The notes beneath the pieces were generated by a model, which worked only from the letters and a program-made list of their open reading frames with translations, did not search any database and was not told the DNA's origin. A stretch of DNA of 64,000 nucleotides from Streptomyces sp. CG4. Its GTDB lineage: Bacteria > Actinomycetota > Actinomycetes > Streptomycetales > Streptomycetaceae. A program made the position numbers and the translations under genes. The DNA lies in contig NZ_CP163525.1 in NCBI RefSeq assembly GCF_041080655.1, forward strand, positions 3,968,001-4,032,000. Direction: 5' to 3'. Positions 21,982 to 31,460 of this stretch are shown piece by piece; the first letter of the stretch is position 1; each line of letters starts with the position of its first letter.

Positions 21982-24900
21982 TCAGACCTCTTCGACGCTG
22001 CTCGGCTCGCGCCGGGACAGGTCGATACCGAGCTCCTCCGCAGCGCGGAAGACGTCCTCGTCGGTGTCACGCATCTCGATGGACATACCGTCGCTGGACA
22101 GCACCTCCACGTTCAGGCAGAGCGACTGCATCTCCTTGATGAGCACCTTGAAGGACTCGGGGATGCCGGGCTCCGGGATGTTCTCGCCCTTGACGATGGC
22201 CTCGTAGACCTTCACGCGGCCGGTGACGTCGTCGGACTTGATGGTCAGCAGCTCCTGGAGGGCGTACGCGGCGCCGTAGGCCTCGAGGGCCCACACCTCC
22301 ATCTCACCGAAGCGCTGGCCACCGAACTGCGCCTTACCACCCAGCGGCTGCTGGGTGATCATCGAGTACGGACCGGTCGAACGGGCGTGCAGCTTGTCGT
22401 CGACCAGGTGGTGCAGCTTCAGGATGTACATGTAGCCGACCGAGATCGGGTCCGGGAACGGCTCACCGCTACGGCCGTCGAACAGCCGCGCCTTGCCGGA
22501 CGGGAGCACCATGCGCTCGCCGTCGCGGTTCGGGATGGTGTGCTGCAGCAGACCCGCCAGCTCGTCCTCGCGGGCACCGTCGAAGACCGGGGTCGCGACG
22601 TTGGTGCGCGGGGCGACCTGGTCGGCGCCGATGACCTGCAGGCGCTGGGCCCACTCGTCCGCGAGGCCGGAGACGTCCCAGCCGCGGCTGGCGAGCCAGC
22701 CGAGGTGGATCTCCAGGACCTGTCCCGGGTTCATTCGGGACGGCACACCCAGCGGGTTGAGGATGATGTCGACCGGGGTGCCGTCCTCCAGGAACGGCAT
22801 GTCCTCGATCGGCAGGATCTTGGAGATGACACCCTTGTTGCCGTGCCGGCCGGCGAGCTTGTCACCGTCGGTGATCTTGCGCTTCTGCGCGACGTAGACG
22901 CGGACCAGCTGGTTCACGCCCGGCGGCAGCTCGTCGCCCTCCTCGCGGTCGAAGACGCGCACGCCGATGACCTTGCCGGTCTCGCCGTGCGGCACCTTCA
23001 GCGAGGTGTCACGGACCTCACGGGCCTTCTCACCGAAGATCGCGCGCAGCAGGCGCTCCTCGGGGGTCAGCTCGGTCTCGCCCTTCGGGGTCACCTTGCC
23101 GACGAGGATGTCGCCGGCGATGACCTCGGCACCGATGCGGATGATGCCGCGCTCGTCGAGGTCGGCGAGGACCTCCTCGGAGACGTTCGGGATGTCCCGG
23201 GTGATCTCCTCGGGGCCCAGCTTGGTGTCACGGGCGTCGACCTCGTGCTCCTCGATGTGGATCGAGGAGAGGACGTCGTCCTGCACGAGGCGCTGCGACA
23301 GGATGATCGCGTCCTCGTAGTTGTGACCCTCCCACGGCATGAACGCCACGAGCAGGTTCTTGCCGAGGGCCATCTCGCCGTTCTCGGTGGCCGGACCGTC
23401 GGCGAGCACCTGGCCCGTGATGATCCGGTCGCCCTCGTTGACGATGACCTTCTGGTTGACCGAGGTGCCCTGGTTGGACCGGGAGAACTTGGCCAGGCGG
23501 TACGTGATGTACGTGCCGTCGTCGTTGGCGGTGGTGATGTAGTCCGCGGAGACCTCCTGGACCACACCGTCCTTCTCGGCCTTGACCACGTCGCCGGCGT
23601 CGACCGCGGAGCGGTACTCCATGCCGGTGCCGACGAGCGGGGCCTCCGACTTAATCAGCGGCACGGCCTGGCGCATCATGTTCGCGCCCATGAGGGCACG
23701 GTTGGCGTCGTCGTGCTCAAGGAAGGGAATCATGGCGGTCGCGACCGACACCATCTGGCGCGGCGAGACGTCCATGTAGTCCACGTCCTCGGGGGCGACG
23801 TAGTCGACCTCGCCGCCACGGCGGCGGACCAGGACGCGGGCCTCGGCGAAGCGCAGCTCGTCGGTCAGCGGCGCGTTGGCCTGCGCGATGACGAAGCGGT
23901 CTTCCTCGTCGGCGGTCAGGTAGTCCACCTCGTCGGTGACCACACCGTGCTCGTCGACCTTGCGGTACGGCGTCTCGATGAAACCGAACGCGTTGACCCG
24001 GCCGTAGGAGGCGAGCGAGCCGATCAGACCGATGTTCGGGCCTTCGGGCGTCTCGATCGGGCACATGCGGCCGTAGTGCGAGGGGTGCACGTCACGGACC
24101 TCGAAGCCGGCCCGCTCACGGGAGAGACCACCCGGGCCGAGGGCGTTCAGACGACGCTTGTGCGTCAGCCCCGACAGCGGGTTGTTCTGGTCCATGAACT
24201 GGGACAGCTGCGACGTACCGAAGAACTCCTTGATCGACGCCACGACCGGGCGGATGTTGATCAGGGTCTGCGGCGTGATCGCCTCGACGTCCTGGGTGGT
24301 CATGCGCTCGCGCACGACACGCTCCATACGGGCGAGACCCGTACGGACCTGGTTCTGGATCAGCTCACCGACGCTGCGGATGCGGCGGTTGCCGAAGTGG
24401 TCGATGTCGTCGGTCTCGACCATGATCGTGCGACCGGACTCGGCCACCGTCTCGGTCTCGCCGGCGTGCAGCTTCACCAGGTACTTGATGGTGGCGATGA
24501 CGTCGTCGGTGGTGAGCACACCGGCGTCCAGCGGCTCGTCCGCACCGAGCTTCTTGTTCACCTTGTAGCGGCCGACCTTGGCGAGGTCGTAGCGCTTCGG
24601 GTTGAAGTAGAGGTTCTCCAGCAGCGTCTGCGCGGCCTCACGGGTGGGGGGCTCGCCCGGACGCAGCTTGCGGTAGATGTCGAGCAGCGCGTCGTCCTGG
24701 CCCTGGGTGTGGTCCTTCTCCAGGGTGGCGCGCATGGACTCGTACTCGCCGAACTCCTCGAGGATCTGCTCGGTCGTCCAGCCGAGCGCCTTCAGCAGCA
24801 CGGTGACCGACTGCTTGCGCTTGCGGTCGATACGCACACCGACCATGTCGCGCTTGTCGATCTCCATCTCCAGCCAGGCACCCCGGGACGGGATGATCTT

Positions 24901-25470
24901 GGCGGAGAAGATGTCCTTGTCGGACGTCTTGTCGATGGTGGAGTCGAAGTAGACACCGGGGGAACGGACCAGCTGGGACACCACGACACGCTCGGTGCCG
25001 TTGATGACGAAGGTGCCCTTGTTCGTCATGAGCGGGAAGTCGCCCATGAAGACCGTCTGGGACTTGATCTCACCGGTCTCGTTGTTGGTGAACTCGGCGG
25101 TGACGAAGAGCGGGGCGGCGTACGTGAAGTCGCGCTCCTTGCACTCGTCGATGGAGTTCTTCGGCGGCTCGAAGCGGTGGTCCCGGAACGTCAGGGACAT
25201 CGACCCGGAGAAGTCCTCGATCGGGGAGATCTCCTCGAAGATCTCCTCCAGACCGGACTTGGTGGGGACGTCCTGACCGTTCTCCAGAGCCTCCTCGACC
25301 CGACTCTGCCAGGCGGTGTTGCCGAGCAGCCAGTCGAAGCTCTCGGTCTGCAGCGCGAGCAGGTTCGGAACCTCGAGAGGCTCCTTGATCTTTGCAAAGG
25401 AGATGCGCAGCGGGGCGGTGCTGGCGCCGTTGTTCGTATTCGCGGTCGAGGCATTGCGCGAGGCGGCCAA
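21982..25470 (-). CDS. rpoB: RNA polymerase beta subunit
   Basis: A 1162-residue beta subunit. I chose TTG 25470 because AASRNASTANT is the typical Streptomyces N terminus; the longer frame from 25530 has no support. The rifampicin pocket is complete: SQLSQFMDQNNPLSG, then THKRRLNALGPGG. Residue 442 is Asn (AAC, 24145-24147); most bacteria have Ser at this place (E. coli Ser531), a known rifampicin-resistance position. His437 and Arg440 are unchanged. The active-site region around RMCPIETPEGPNIG is normal. rpoC follows. Confidence 0.97.
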   Translation of the reverse strand: MAASRNASTANTNNGASTAPLRISFAKIKEPLEVPNLLALQTESFDWLLGNTAWQSRVEEALENGQDVPTKSGLEEIFEEISPIEDFSGSMSLTFRDHRFEPPKNSIDECKERDFTYAAPLFVTAEFTNNETGEIKSQTVFMGDFPLMTNKGTFVINGTERVVVSQLVRSPGVYFDSTIDKTSDKDIFSAKIIPSRGAWLEMEIDKRDMVGVRIDRKRKQSVTVLLKALGWTTEQILEEFGEYESMRATLEKDHTQGQDDALLDIYRKLRPGEPPTREAAQTLLENLYFNPKRYDLAKVGRYKVNKKLGADEPLDAGVLTTDDVIATIKYLVKLHAGETETVAESGRTIMVETDDIDHFGNRRIRSVGELIQNQVRTGLARMERVVRERMTTQDVEAITPQTLINIRPVVASIKEFFGTSQLSQFMDQNNPLSGLTHKRRLNALGPGGLSRERAGFEVRDVHPSHYGRMCPIETPEGPNIGLIGSLASYGRVNAFGFIETPYRKVDEHGVVTDEVDYLTADEEDRFVIAQANAPLTDELRFAEARVLVRRRGGEVDYVAPEDVDYMDVSPRQMVSVATAMIPFLEHDDANRALMGANMMRQAVPLIKSEAPLVGTGMEYRSAVDAGDVVKAEKDGVVQEVSADYITTANDDGTYITYRLAKFSRSNQGTSVNQKVIVNEGDRIITGQVLADGPATENGEMALGKNLLVAFMPWEGHNYEDAIILSQRLVQDDVLSSIHIEEHEVDARDTKLGPEEITRDIPNVSEEVLADLDERGIIRIGAEVIAGDILVGKVTPKGETELTPEERLLRAIFGEKAREVRDTSLKVPHGETGKVIGVRVFDREEGDELPPGVNQLVRVYVAQKRKITDGDKLAGRHGNKGVISKILPIEDMPFLEDGTPVDIILNPLGVPSRMNPGQVLEIHLGWLASRGWDVSGLADEWAQRLQVIGADQVAPRTNVATPVFDGAREDELAGLLQHTIPNRDGERMVLPSGKARLFDGRSGEPFPDPISVGYMYILKLHHLVDDKLHARSTGPYSMITQQPLGGKAQFGGQRFGEMEVWALEAYGAAYALQELLTIKSDDVTGRVKVYEAIVKGENIPEPGIPESFKVLIKEMQSLCLNVEVLSSDGMSIEMRDTDEDVFRAAEELGIDLSRREPSSVEEV

Positions 25471-26065
25471 GAGGGGGTCCTTCCGAGGGCTCGGACTCAC
25501 TACGCGCGTGCCGGCCCCTCCCCCGTACACAGAGACAGAAACCCCAGGTCAAGGGAGCTTTTGTCATCCGTGCTCGAGTGAGGGCAGACCCCTGGTGACG
25601 GGCAGGGGACAGCTAACAGGCAGCGCAAAGGGTCAGTGTAGCCACTTGGCACACTGATGTCCAGTGCGGGTTTCTCGAGACCCTCGCTGTCCTCACCGCT
25701 CTTGTCAACGCCCTCGGCATGCCTGCCCTCAACGCACGTTGATACTGCCCTCTTCGCCGTCGATCCATGCCTCGGATTCGGATCCTTGTGACGACGCGTC
25801 CTGAGAATTGCGCGCTGCGTGCGGTTCGTCAAGGCCCCCCAGTCCGAAGCGGACCGTCCGGAGACAGAACGAAGATCACCATACCCCTCGCCGAGGCGAG
25901 TTCAAGGCAACCGCGGTCGGGCCCGCCGGATACGCCGAAGAGCGACCACCCGGATGGATGATCGCTCTTCGGTGCGTTCGCGTTACAGCCCTACGGGGCG
26001 CTTTTCACGGCGCCACGAGGCTGTGGTCGGCGCGCGTTCGAGTCCGTGTGCGGACCCGGAAGGTC
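25471..26065 (-). other. rplL-rpoB intergenic region with hairpin
   Basis: About 600 bases without a gene. A hairpin at 25935-25972 (CCGAAGAGCGA with its complement) lies 90 bases after the rplL stop and probably attenuates transcription into rpoBC, as in other bacteria where ribosomal-protein and polymerase genes share an operon. A separate rpoB promoter is likely in the rest; I could not place it. Confidence 0.6.
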
Positions 26066-26455
26066 TTACTTGACCTCGACGGAGGCGCCGGCGGCCTTGA
26101 GGGACTCGGCGGCCTTCTCGGCGGCCTCCTTGTTGACCTTCTCGAGGACCGGCTTCGGGGTGCCGTCGACGAGGTCCTTGGCCTCCTTCAGACCCAGCGA
26201 GGTCAGCTCACGCACGACCTTGATGACCTGGATCTTCTTGTCGCCGGCGCCGGTGAGGATGACGTCGAACTCGTCCTTCTCCTCCTCGGCCTCGGCGGCG
26301 GCGCCACCAGCGGCACCACCGGCGACGACGACCGGCGCGGCAGCGGCGGCGGTGACGTCGAACTTCTCCTCGAAGGCCTTCACGAACTCGGAGAGCTCGA
26401 TGAGGGTCATCTCCTCGAACTGGGCAAGCAGCTCGTCCTGGGTGAGCTTCGCCAT
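26066..26455 (-). CDS. rplL: 50S ribosomal protein L7/L12
   Basis: A 129-residue stalk protein that recruits translational GTPases. It begins MAKLTQDELLAQFEEMTLIE; ATG 26455 is preferred over an upstream frame start at 26476. An N-terminal dimerisation helix, an Ala/Gly-rich hinge and the C-terminal domain (EKKIQVIKVVRE..LGLKEAKDLVDG type) are present. It lies 116 bases after rplJ. Confidence 0.98.
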   Translation of the reverse strand: MAKLTQDELLAQFEEMTLIELSEFVKAFEEKFDVTAAAAAPVVVAGGAAGGAAAEAEEEKDEFDVILTGAGDKKIQVIKVVRELTSLGLKEAKDLVDGTPKPVLEKVNKEAAEKAAESLKAAGASVEVK

Positions 26456-26571
26456 GATGGCGGTCCTTCCACTCAATCGGCAGGTGCCGGATGTACTGGG
26501 TAAGGCGGGCGTACGTCGGCCCGCTGCGACCCTCGCCGCGTCAGGCGGCCAGGATCAGAAAGCGAGCCGAA

Positions 26572-27102
26572 TTACTCGGCACCGCCCTGCTCGGCCTGCT
26601 TGGCGCGCAGCGCGTCCACGGTGCGGACGAGCTTCGACGGCAGCGCCTGGAAGACGGAGGCAGCCTGGGACTGCTTCGCCTTGAAGGCACCGGCCAGCTT
26701 GCTGAGCAGAACCTCGCGGGACTCGAGGTCCGCAAGCTTCTTGATCTCGTCGGCGGACAGCGCCTTGCCGTCAAGGACACCGCCCTTGATGACGAGATTC
26801 GGGTTTTCCTTGGCGAAGTCACGGAGACCCTTCGCCGACTCCACCGGGTCACCGGTGACGAAGGCGACGGCCGTCGGACCAGCGAAAAGCTCGCCCGGCA
26901 GCGTGATCCCGGCCTCGTCGGCCGCAATCTTGGTCAGCGTGTTCTTCACCACGGCGTACTGGGCGTTCTCACCGAGAGAACGACGCAGCGTCTTGAGCTG
27001 CGCCACGGTAAGACCGCGGTACTCGGTCAGCACGGCGGCGTTCGAGTTGCGGAACTTGTCCGTCAGCTCGGCAACCGCGGCAGCCTTGTCGGGCCTCGCC
27101 AT
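26572..27102 (-). CDS. rplJ: 50S ribosomal protein L10
   Basis: A 176-residue stalk base protein starting MARPDKAAAVAELTDKF at ATG 27102. The rRNA-binding N-terminal domain and the C-terminal helix that binds L7/L12 (LRAKQAEQGG end) are present. It precedes rplL, the normal order, and is probably regulated by L10-L7/L12 binding to its leader. Confidence 0.98.
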   Translation of the reverse strand: MARPDKAAAVAELTDKFRNSNAAVLTEYRGLTVAQLKTLRRSLGENAQYAVVKNTLTKIAADEAGITLPGELFAGPTAVAFVTGDPVESAKGLRDFAKENPNLVIKGGVLDGKALSADEIKKLADLESREVLLSKLAGAFKAKQSQAASVFQALPSKLVRTVDALRAKQAEQGGAE

Positions 27103-27219
27103 AGAGCCTCGGCCTCCTTCCGGGTGATTCGGACCGCGCGGACCCGAAGGAGGACTGGGTAAACGAAACGCCCCGGCGCAGGCGCACGGGGCGGACTCGA
27201 CCGGCCGCACACGCGCTCG

Positions 27220-27345
27220 GCGCGCGCACTCCGGGAGTTCTTCCACTGACACCTGCGCGGGTCGCCCACTTTTCAGCGGATCCTTCGGCCACCGCACCCT
27301 CGTTCAGAGCGCACGGCAACGACCAGCGGTCTTTGGCTTCTGCAA
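27220..27345 (-). promoter_or_regulatory. probable L10 leader
   Basis: The transcribed leader before rplJ contains GCCAAAGACCGCTGGTCG on the minus strand (about 27319-27339), resembling the conserved AGACC.C.GGU.G element of the autoregulatory L10 leader, followed by GC-rich inverted repeats toward rplJ. Bounds are approximate and the call needs a covariance search. Confidence 0.45.
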
Positions 27346-27353
27346 GAGAGTAC

Positions 27354-27402
27354 GGGACCGGGGCGCCGCCGAGCAAATCGGGCTCTACGGCGCCCCGGTC
27401 CC
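27354..27402 (-). terminator. terminator of lipoprotein gene
   Basis: A perfect 15-bp stem (27354-27368 with 27388-27402, starting GGGACCGGGGCGCCG) encloses a smaller GAGC/GCTC hairpin. It lies downstream of the lipoprotein gene and before the rplJ leader. Confidence 0.85.
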
Positions 27403-27420
27403 GCTGCGTCCTGGGGCTAG

Positions 27421-27490
27421 GAGCTGGTGTTCACAGGGCTCAGGAGCTGGTTGCTCACAAGGCTCAGGAGCTGGTGTTCACGAGCCTCAG
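27421..27490 (-). repeat. tandem repeat over lipoprotein gene 3' end
   Basis: Three 23-24 base units (27421-27443, 27444-27467, 27468-27490) all begin GAGCTGGT and most end in GGCTCAG or a variant; a fourth partial copy continues into the gene. On the coding strand two of the copies carry the AGCTCCTGA that contains the stop codon; the outermost has changed to CTCCTAG. Confidence 0.85.
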
Positions 27491-28452
27491 GAGCTGGTGC
27501 CGGAGCCGCCCGCCACGGTGCCCGCGCCGGTGCCGGTGCCGCCGGACATGCCACCCGTCGTGCCGCCGGTCATACCACCGGACTTGAGCAGGTTCGCGAA
27601 GTCGGTGGTGTCGCCGGCCGGCGGTGCCTCGGCGGAGACCTTCACGCCGTAGTCGCTGTAGTAGGCGGTGCTGGTCATCCTGCCGTTCGCCGTGTCGGCC
27701 TTCTCGGACTTCTTGACCAGCAGATTCTGGTCGTTGATCCAGATGTCGATGGTGTCGGTGGTGACGCCCGCCTGGTCGAGCTGCTTCTTCAGGGCCGCCA
27801 GCTGGTCCGCGCTGAGATTGCTGCTCTTGCCCGCGAGGTCGGCGACGTTCACCGTGCCCGCGTAGTGCGTGGTGTGGGCGCCGGAGACCGTCTCCTCGCC
27901 GACCTTCTTGACGTCACCGGAGGCCAGCAGCATCTTCACGGACTGCTTCGGCGTGGAGTTCTGCAGCTGGTCCTTCAGGTACGAGCCCGAGGCGCCGCCG
28001 AGCTTGGCCAGCTCGTCGTACGAGTACTTGATCCAGTGCTTGCCGCCCGTGTGCTGGGCGTAGGCCTCGCTCATGTGCGCGTAGTAGGCGTCCGGCAGAT
28101 AGCGGGCCTCCATCGACGACGTGCCGGCCTGGCGCATCATGTCGGCCATCTTGCCGCCGGTGTAGGTGATGGTGAGGTTGCCCTTGAGGCCGTCGCCCCA
28201 GGTGAGCGCGCCGTTCGCCGTCATCGCCATCAGGTCGCCGATGGAGGTGGTGGAGCGCACCTTGGCCGAGTCCGCCTTGTCGGTGGACTGCTCGGCGGAG
28301 CGCAGCGCGGCGATGGGGCTGACGTGGATCGCGGCATCGCCGGCCGCCTTGTCGCCCTTCCTGGAGTCCGAGGAACCGCAGGCGGCCACCCCGGTCAGCG
28401 CGGCGACCACCGCCACGGAAAGGCTCATCCGGCGCGCCGTCGTGCTCTTCAT
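27487..28452 (-). CDS. secreted lipoprotein, LppX/LolA-like
   Basis: A 321-residue lipoprotein. The signal peptide ends in a lipobox (LTGVAAC, Cys25), after which the protein is lipid-anchored outside the membrane. The rest has a beta-rich body (LTWGDGLKGNLTITYTG, ARYLPDAYYAHMSEA, DIWINDQNLLVKK) like the lipid-carrier folds LppX/LprG/LolA, and a Gly/Thr-rich tail. It sits between rplJ and rplA, a conserved place for such a gene in Streptomyces as I recall. Ligand unknown. Confidence 0.75.
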   Translation of the reverse strand: MKSTTARRMSLSVAVVAALTGVAACGSSDSRKGDKAAGDAAIHVSPIAALRSAEQSTDKADSAKVRSTTSIGDLMAMTANGALTWGDGLKGNLTITYTGGKMADMMRQAGTSSMEARYLPDAYYAHMSEAYAQHTGGKHWIKYSYDELAKLGGASGSYLKDQLQNSTPKQSVKMLLASGDVKKVGEETVSGAHTTHYAGTVNVADLAGKSSNLSADQLAALKKQLDQAGVTTDTIDIWINDQNLLVKKSEKADTANGRMTSTAYYSDYGVKVSAEAPPAGDTTDFANLLKSGGMTGGTTGGMSGGTGTGAGTVAGGSGTSS

Positions 28453-28536
28453 CGTGTCCTACCCCCATGCAAGTCGTGTGCCCGCACCGTAGCCCAGGCC
28501 ACTGACAGTCGTGCGACAGCTCGTACGAAGAAAGGA

Positions 28537-28568
28537 CGGGCCCTGCACCTGGAAGGTTGCAGGGCCCG
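28537..28568 (-). terminator. terminator of rplK-rplA
   Basis: A 10-bp GC stem (28537-28546 with 28559-28568, CGGGCCCTGC), extended inward by ACC/GGT with one bulge, stands 48 bases after the rplA stop. Confidence 0.8.
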
Positions 28569-28615
28569 CCCTCTACTTACGCGTACCTGACGCGGCTACC
28601 GGGTGAGCGGGAGGC

Positions 28616-29341
28616 TCAGACGGCGGCCGGGTCCTCCTCGACGAGGAGGTTGCGGGTGCGGTTCGGGTCGACCGGGATGCCGGGGCCCATCGTGGTGGTG
28701 ATGGCGGCCTTCTTGATGTAGCGACCCTTGGCGGCGGACGGCTTCAGACGGAGGATCTCCTCCAGCGCGGCGCCGTAGTTCTCCACCAGCTTGGCGTCGT
28801 CGAAGGACGCCTTGCCGATGATGAAGTGCAGGTTCGAGTGCTTGTCGACGCGGAACTCGATCTTGCCGCCCTTGATCTCGGTCACGGCCTTGGCGGTGTC
28901 CGGGGTCACGGTGCCGGTCTTCGGGTTCGGCATCAGACCACGCGGGCCGAGGACGCGGCCGAGGCGGCCGACCTTGCCCATGAGGTCCGGGGTGGCGACG
29001 ACGGCGTCGAAGTCCAGACGGCCCTTCGCCACCTCGTCGATCAGCTCGTCGGCGCCGACGATGTCGGCGCCCGCGGCACGCGCGGCCTCGGCACGGTCAC
29101 CGGTCGCGAAGACCAGGACCCGGGCGGTCTTACCGGTGCCGTGCGGGAGGTTCACGGTGCCACGGACCATCTGGTCGGCCTTGCGCGGGTCGACACCCAG
29201 ACGGAAGGCGACCTCGACGGTGCCGTCGAACTTGGTCGTGGAGGTCTCCTTGGCGAGACGGACGGCCTCGAGCGGGGCGTAGAGCTTCTCCCGGTCGACC
29301 TTGGCGTCCGCAGCGCGGAGAGCCTTGCTGCGCTTGCTCAC
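28616..29341 (-). CDS. rplA: 50S ribosomal protein L1
   Basis: A 241-residue L1 that binds 23S rRNA at the E-site stalk and its own mRNA. The start is GTG 29341 (SKRSKALRAADAKVD follows), preceded by AGGAGCAAGTT. Signature GPRGLMPNPKTGTVT is present. It lies 100 bases after rplK. Confidence 0.98.
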   Translation of the reverse strand: MSKRSKALRAADAKVDREKLYAPLEAVRLAKETSTTKFDGTVEVAFRLGVDPRKADQMVRGTVNLPHGTGKTARVLVFATGDRAEAARAAGADIVGADELIDEVAKGRLDFDAVVATPDLMGKVGRLGRVLGPRGLMPNPKTGTVTPDTAKAVTEIKGGKIEFRVDKHSNLHFIIGKASFDDAKLVENYGAALEEILRLKPSAAKGRYIKKAAITTTMGPGIPVDPNRTRNLLVEEDPAAV

Positions 29342-29441
29342 AACTTGCTCCTGTGTGTTCTGAAAGGAGTCGTGGTCTCTGGGCCGAGCAGGCCCTGCCA
29401 CGTGCGACCGGCTACGGCCGCATGACTGCTGGGGGGTGAGG

Positions 29442-29876
29442 TCAGCCCTCGACCGTGATGCCCATGGAGCGGGCGGTGCCGGCGATGATCTTCGACGCGG
29501 CGTCCAGGTCGTTGGCGTTGAGGTCGGGCATCTTGGTCTGGGCGATCTCGCGGACCTGCGCCTCGGTGATCTTGGCGACCTTGGTCTTGTGCGGCTCGCC
29601 GGAGCCCTTCTCGACACCAGCGGCCTTGAGGATCATCTTCGCGGCCGGCGGGGTCTTGGTGACGAAGGTGAAGGAACGGTCCTCGTAGACCGTGATCTCC
29701 ACCGGGATGACCCAGCCACGCTGCGACTCGGTCGCGGCGTTGTAGGCCTTGCAGAACTCCATGATGTTGACGCCGTGCTGACCGAGCGCGGGGCCGACCG
29801 GCGGGGCCGGGTTCGCCGCACCGGCGTTGATCTGGAGCTTGATGAGCCCCGTGACCTTCTTCTTCTTGGGAGGCAT
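29442..29876 (-). CDS. rplK: 50S ribosomal protein L11
   Basis: A 144-residue L11 that binds the GTPase-associated centre of 23S rRNA. It begins [20 protein letters not shown]; the Pro-rich [16 protein letters not shown] loop where thiostrepton-resistance changes occur is wild-type in appearance. It follows nusG by 184 bases. Confidence 0.98.
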
Positions 29877-30060
29877 TGCTCTCCGGGTCCTTTCATTCGG
29901 GTCCATGCCCGCGCGAGGATCGCGATCCTGACGCAGGCATACCGCACAACGATAACGGGTATGGATGCGCGGCCAAAAACCGTGCAGGTCAGGCGGACCG
30001 GGACGGCCTGCCTGACCTGCGCGGAAGCATGAAGTCCAAAAACGGACCAGCTCTTCTGGA

Positions 30061-30912
30061 TCAGTTCTTCTGGATCTGGTCGAAGGACAGCTCGACCGGG
30101 GTCTCCCGGCCGAAGATCTCCACCAGGCCCTTGACCTTCTTCGAGTCGGGGTTGATCTCGTTGATGGTCGCCTGCAGCGTGGCGAACGGGCCGTCGGTGA
30201 CCGTGACCGAGTCGCCGACCTCGAAGTCCAGCACCTGGACCTCGACCTTGCGCTGCGGGGCGGGCTTGCCCTCGGCCTCGGCGGCCTCGCGGGCGGCCTT
30301 CTCCTCGGCCTCCGGGGCGAGCATCTTGACGATCTCGTCCAGAGTCAGCGGGTACGGGTCGTAGGCGTTGCCGACGAAGCCGGTGACACCCGGGGTGTTG
30401 CGGACGACGCCCCAGGACTCGTTGGTCAGGTCCATGCGGACCAGGACGTAACCCGGCAGCTTGTTCTGCTTGATCGTCTTGCGGTCGCCGTTCTTGATCT
30501 GGACGACCTCTTCCTGCGGCACCTCGGCCTGGAAGATGTAGTCCTCGACGTTCAGCGAGACGGCGCGCTGCTCCAGGTTGGTCTTCACGCGGTTCTCGTA
30601 GCCGGCGTAGGTGTGGATGACGTACCACTCGCCGGGCAGGGTGCGCAGTTCCTCGCGCAGGGCCGCGATGGGGTCGACGGGCTCGGCCGGCTCTTCCTCG
30701 CCGGCCTCGGCGTCGGCCTCCTCGGATGCCTCTTCGCTCTCGTCCTCGACGTGCAGGGCCGCCTCTTCGGCCGGCTCCCCCGCCTCGGCCTCGGCAGCCT
30801 CGAACTCGTCCTGCTCGTCCGCGCCCTCGACGATGTCGAGCTCGTCGTCCACCATCTCGGCGGCGGTCCCGCGAGGCTCGGTGGCGTCGTCGTTCAGGTT
30901 CGGATCAGACAC
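30061..30912 (-). CDS. nusG: transcription factor NusG
   Basis: A 283-residue NusG starting at GTG 30912. Residues 1-95 are a highly acidic Glu/Ala/Asp-rich extension, usual in Streptomyces and other actinobacteria. The NGN domain follows (GEWYVIHTYAGYENRVKTNL, then PGYVLVRM) and a C-terminal KOW domain (DFEVGDSVTVTDGPFATLQA). NusG links RNA polymerase to Rho and to the ribosome. It lies directly downstream of secE. Confidence 0.98.
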   Translation of the reverse strand: MSDPNLNDDATEPRGTAAEMVDDELDIVEGADEQDEFEAAEAEAGEPAEEAALHVEDESEEASEEADAEAGEEEPAEPVDPIAALREELRTLPGEWYVIHTYAGYENRVKTNLEQRAVSLNVEDYIFQAEVPQEEVVQIKNGDRKTIKQNKLPGYVLVRMDLTNESWGVVRNTPGVTGFVGNAYDPYPLTLDEIVKMLAPEAEEKAAREAAEAEGKPAPQRKVEVQVLDFEVGDSVTVTDGPFATLQATINEINPDSKKVKGLVEIFGRETPVELSFDQIQKN

Positions 30913-30992
30913 GATGGCTGCTTCTTCCTGGATACATAGGGGTGGAACATGCGAAAACGGGCGCCGGTGCCACGGCGCCCTTCGCTCTTGGC

Positions 30993-31280
30993 TCAGCCGA
31001 AGACGTACTTGGCCGCGTGGTTGAGCCCATAGTCAATCACGGTCACCAGCGCGATCATGATGGCGACGAAGAAGATCACCACGGTGGTGTACGACGTCAG
31101 CTGGTTGCGCGTCGGCCAGACGACCTTGCGGAGCTCCGCGATGATCTGGCGGTAGAAGGTGGCGAGGCGCTTCAGCGGGCCCTTCTTGGCGCGCTTACCA
31201 CCCTTGCGAGCCTTCTTCTTGGACTCCGACACCTCGTCCTGGGCATCAGGCGTGTCGATGGAGCCCACGGCGTCCGTCAT
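30993..31280 (-). CDS. secE: preprotein translocase subunit SecE
   Basis: A 95-residue SecE with a charged Lys-rich N-terminal region and one transmembrane helix near the C terminus (about 65-85). The conserved EL.KV.WP...L segment reads IAELRKVVWPTRNQLTSYT. It stands upstream of nusG, the standard order, and after the tRNA-Trp gene. Confidence 0.97.
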   Translation of the reverse strand: MTDAVGSIDTPDAQDEVSESKKKARKGGKRAKKGPLKRLATFYRQIIAELRKVVWPTRNQLTSYTTVVIFFVAIMIALVTVIDYGLNHAAKYVFG

Positions 31281-31387
31281 TCGTCCTCACCTGATCCCGG
31301 GTCGTGGCCGTGCCGCGCCCGGTTCCTGAGCCGCACGGCGGTGCATTGCTGTACGTACATGCGCACACATCTTGGCGGTGTGTGTAG

Positions 31388-31460
31388 CAGGGCCGGAGGG
31401 ACTTGAACCCCCAACCGCCGGTTTTGGAGACCGGTGCTCTACCAATTGAGCTACGACCCT
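31388..31460 (-). tRNA. tRNA-Trp (CCA)
   Basis: A 73-base cloverleaf on the minus strand. The acceptor stem begins AGGGTCG and pairs with CGGCCCT; the anticodon loop reads CTCCAAA, giving CCA. The 3' CCA is not encoded. It sits just upstream of secE, a common location in actinobacteria. Confidence 0.96.
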
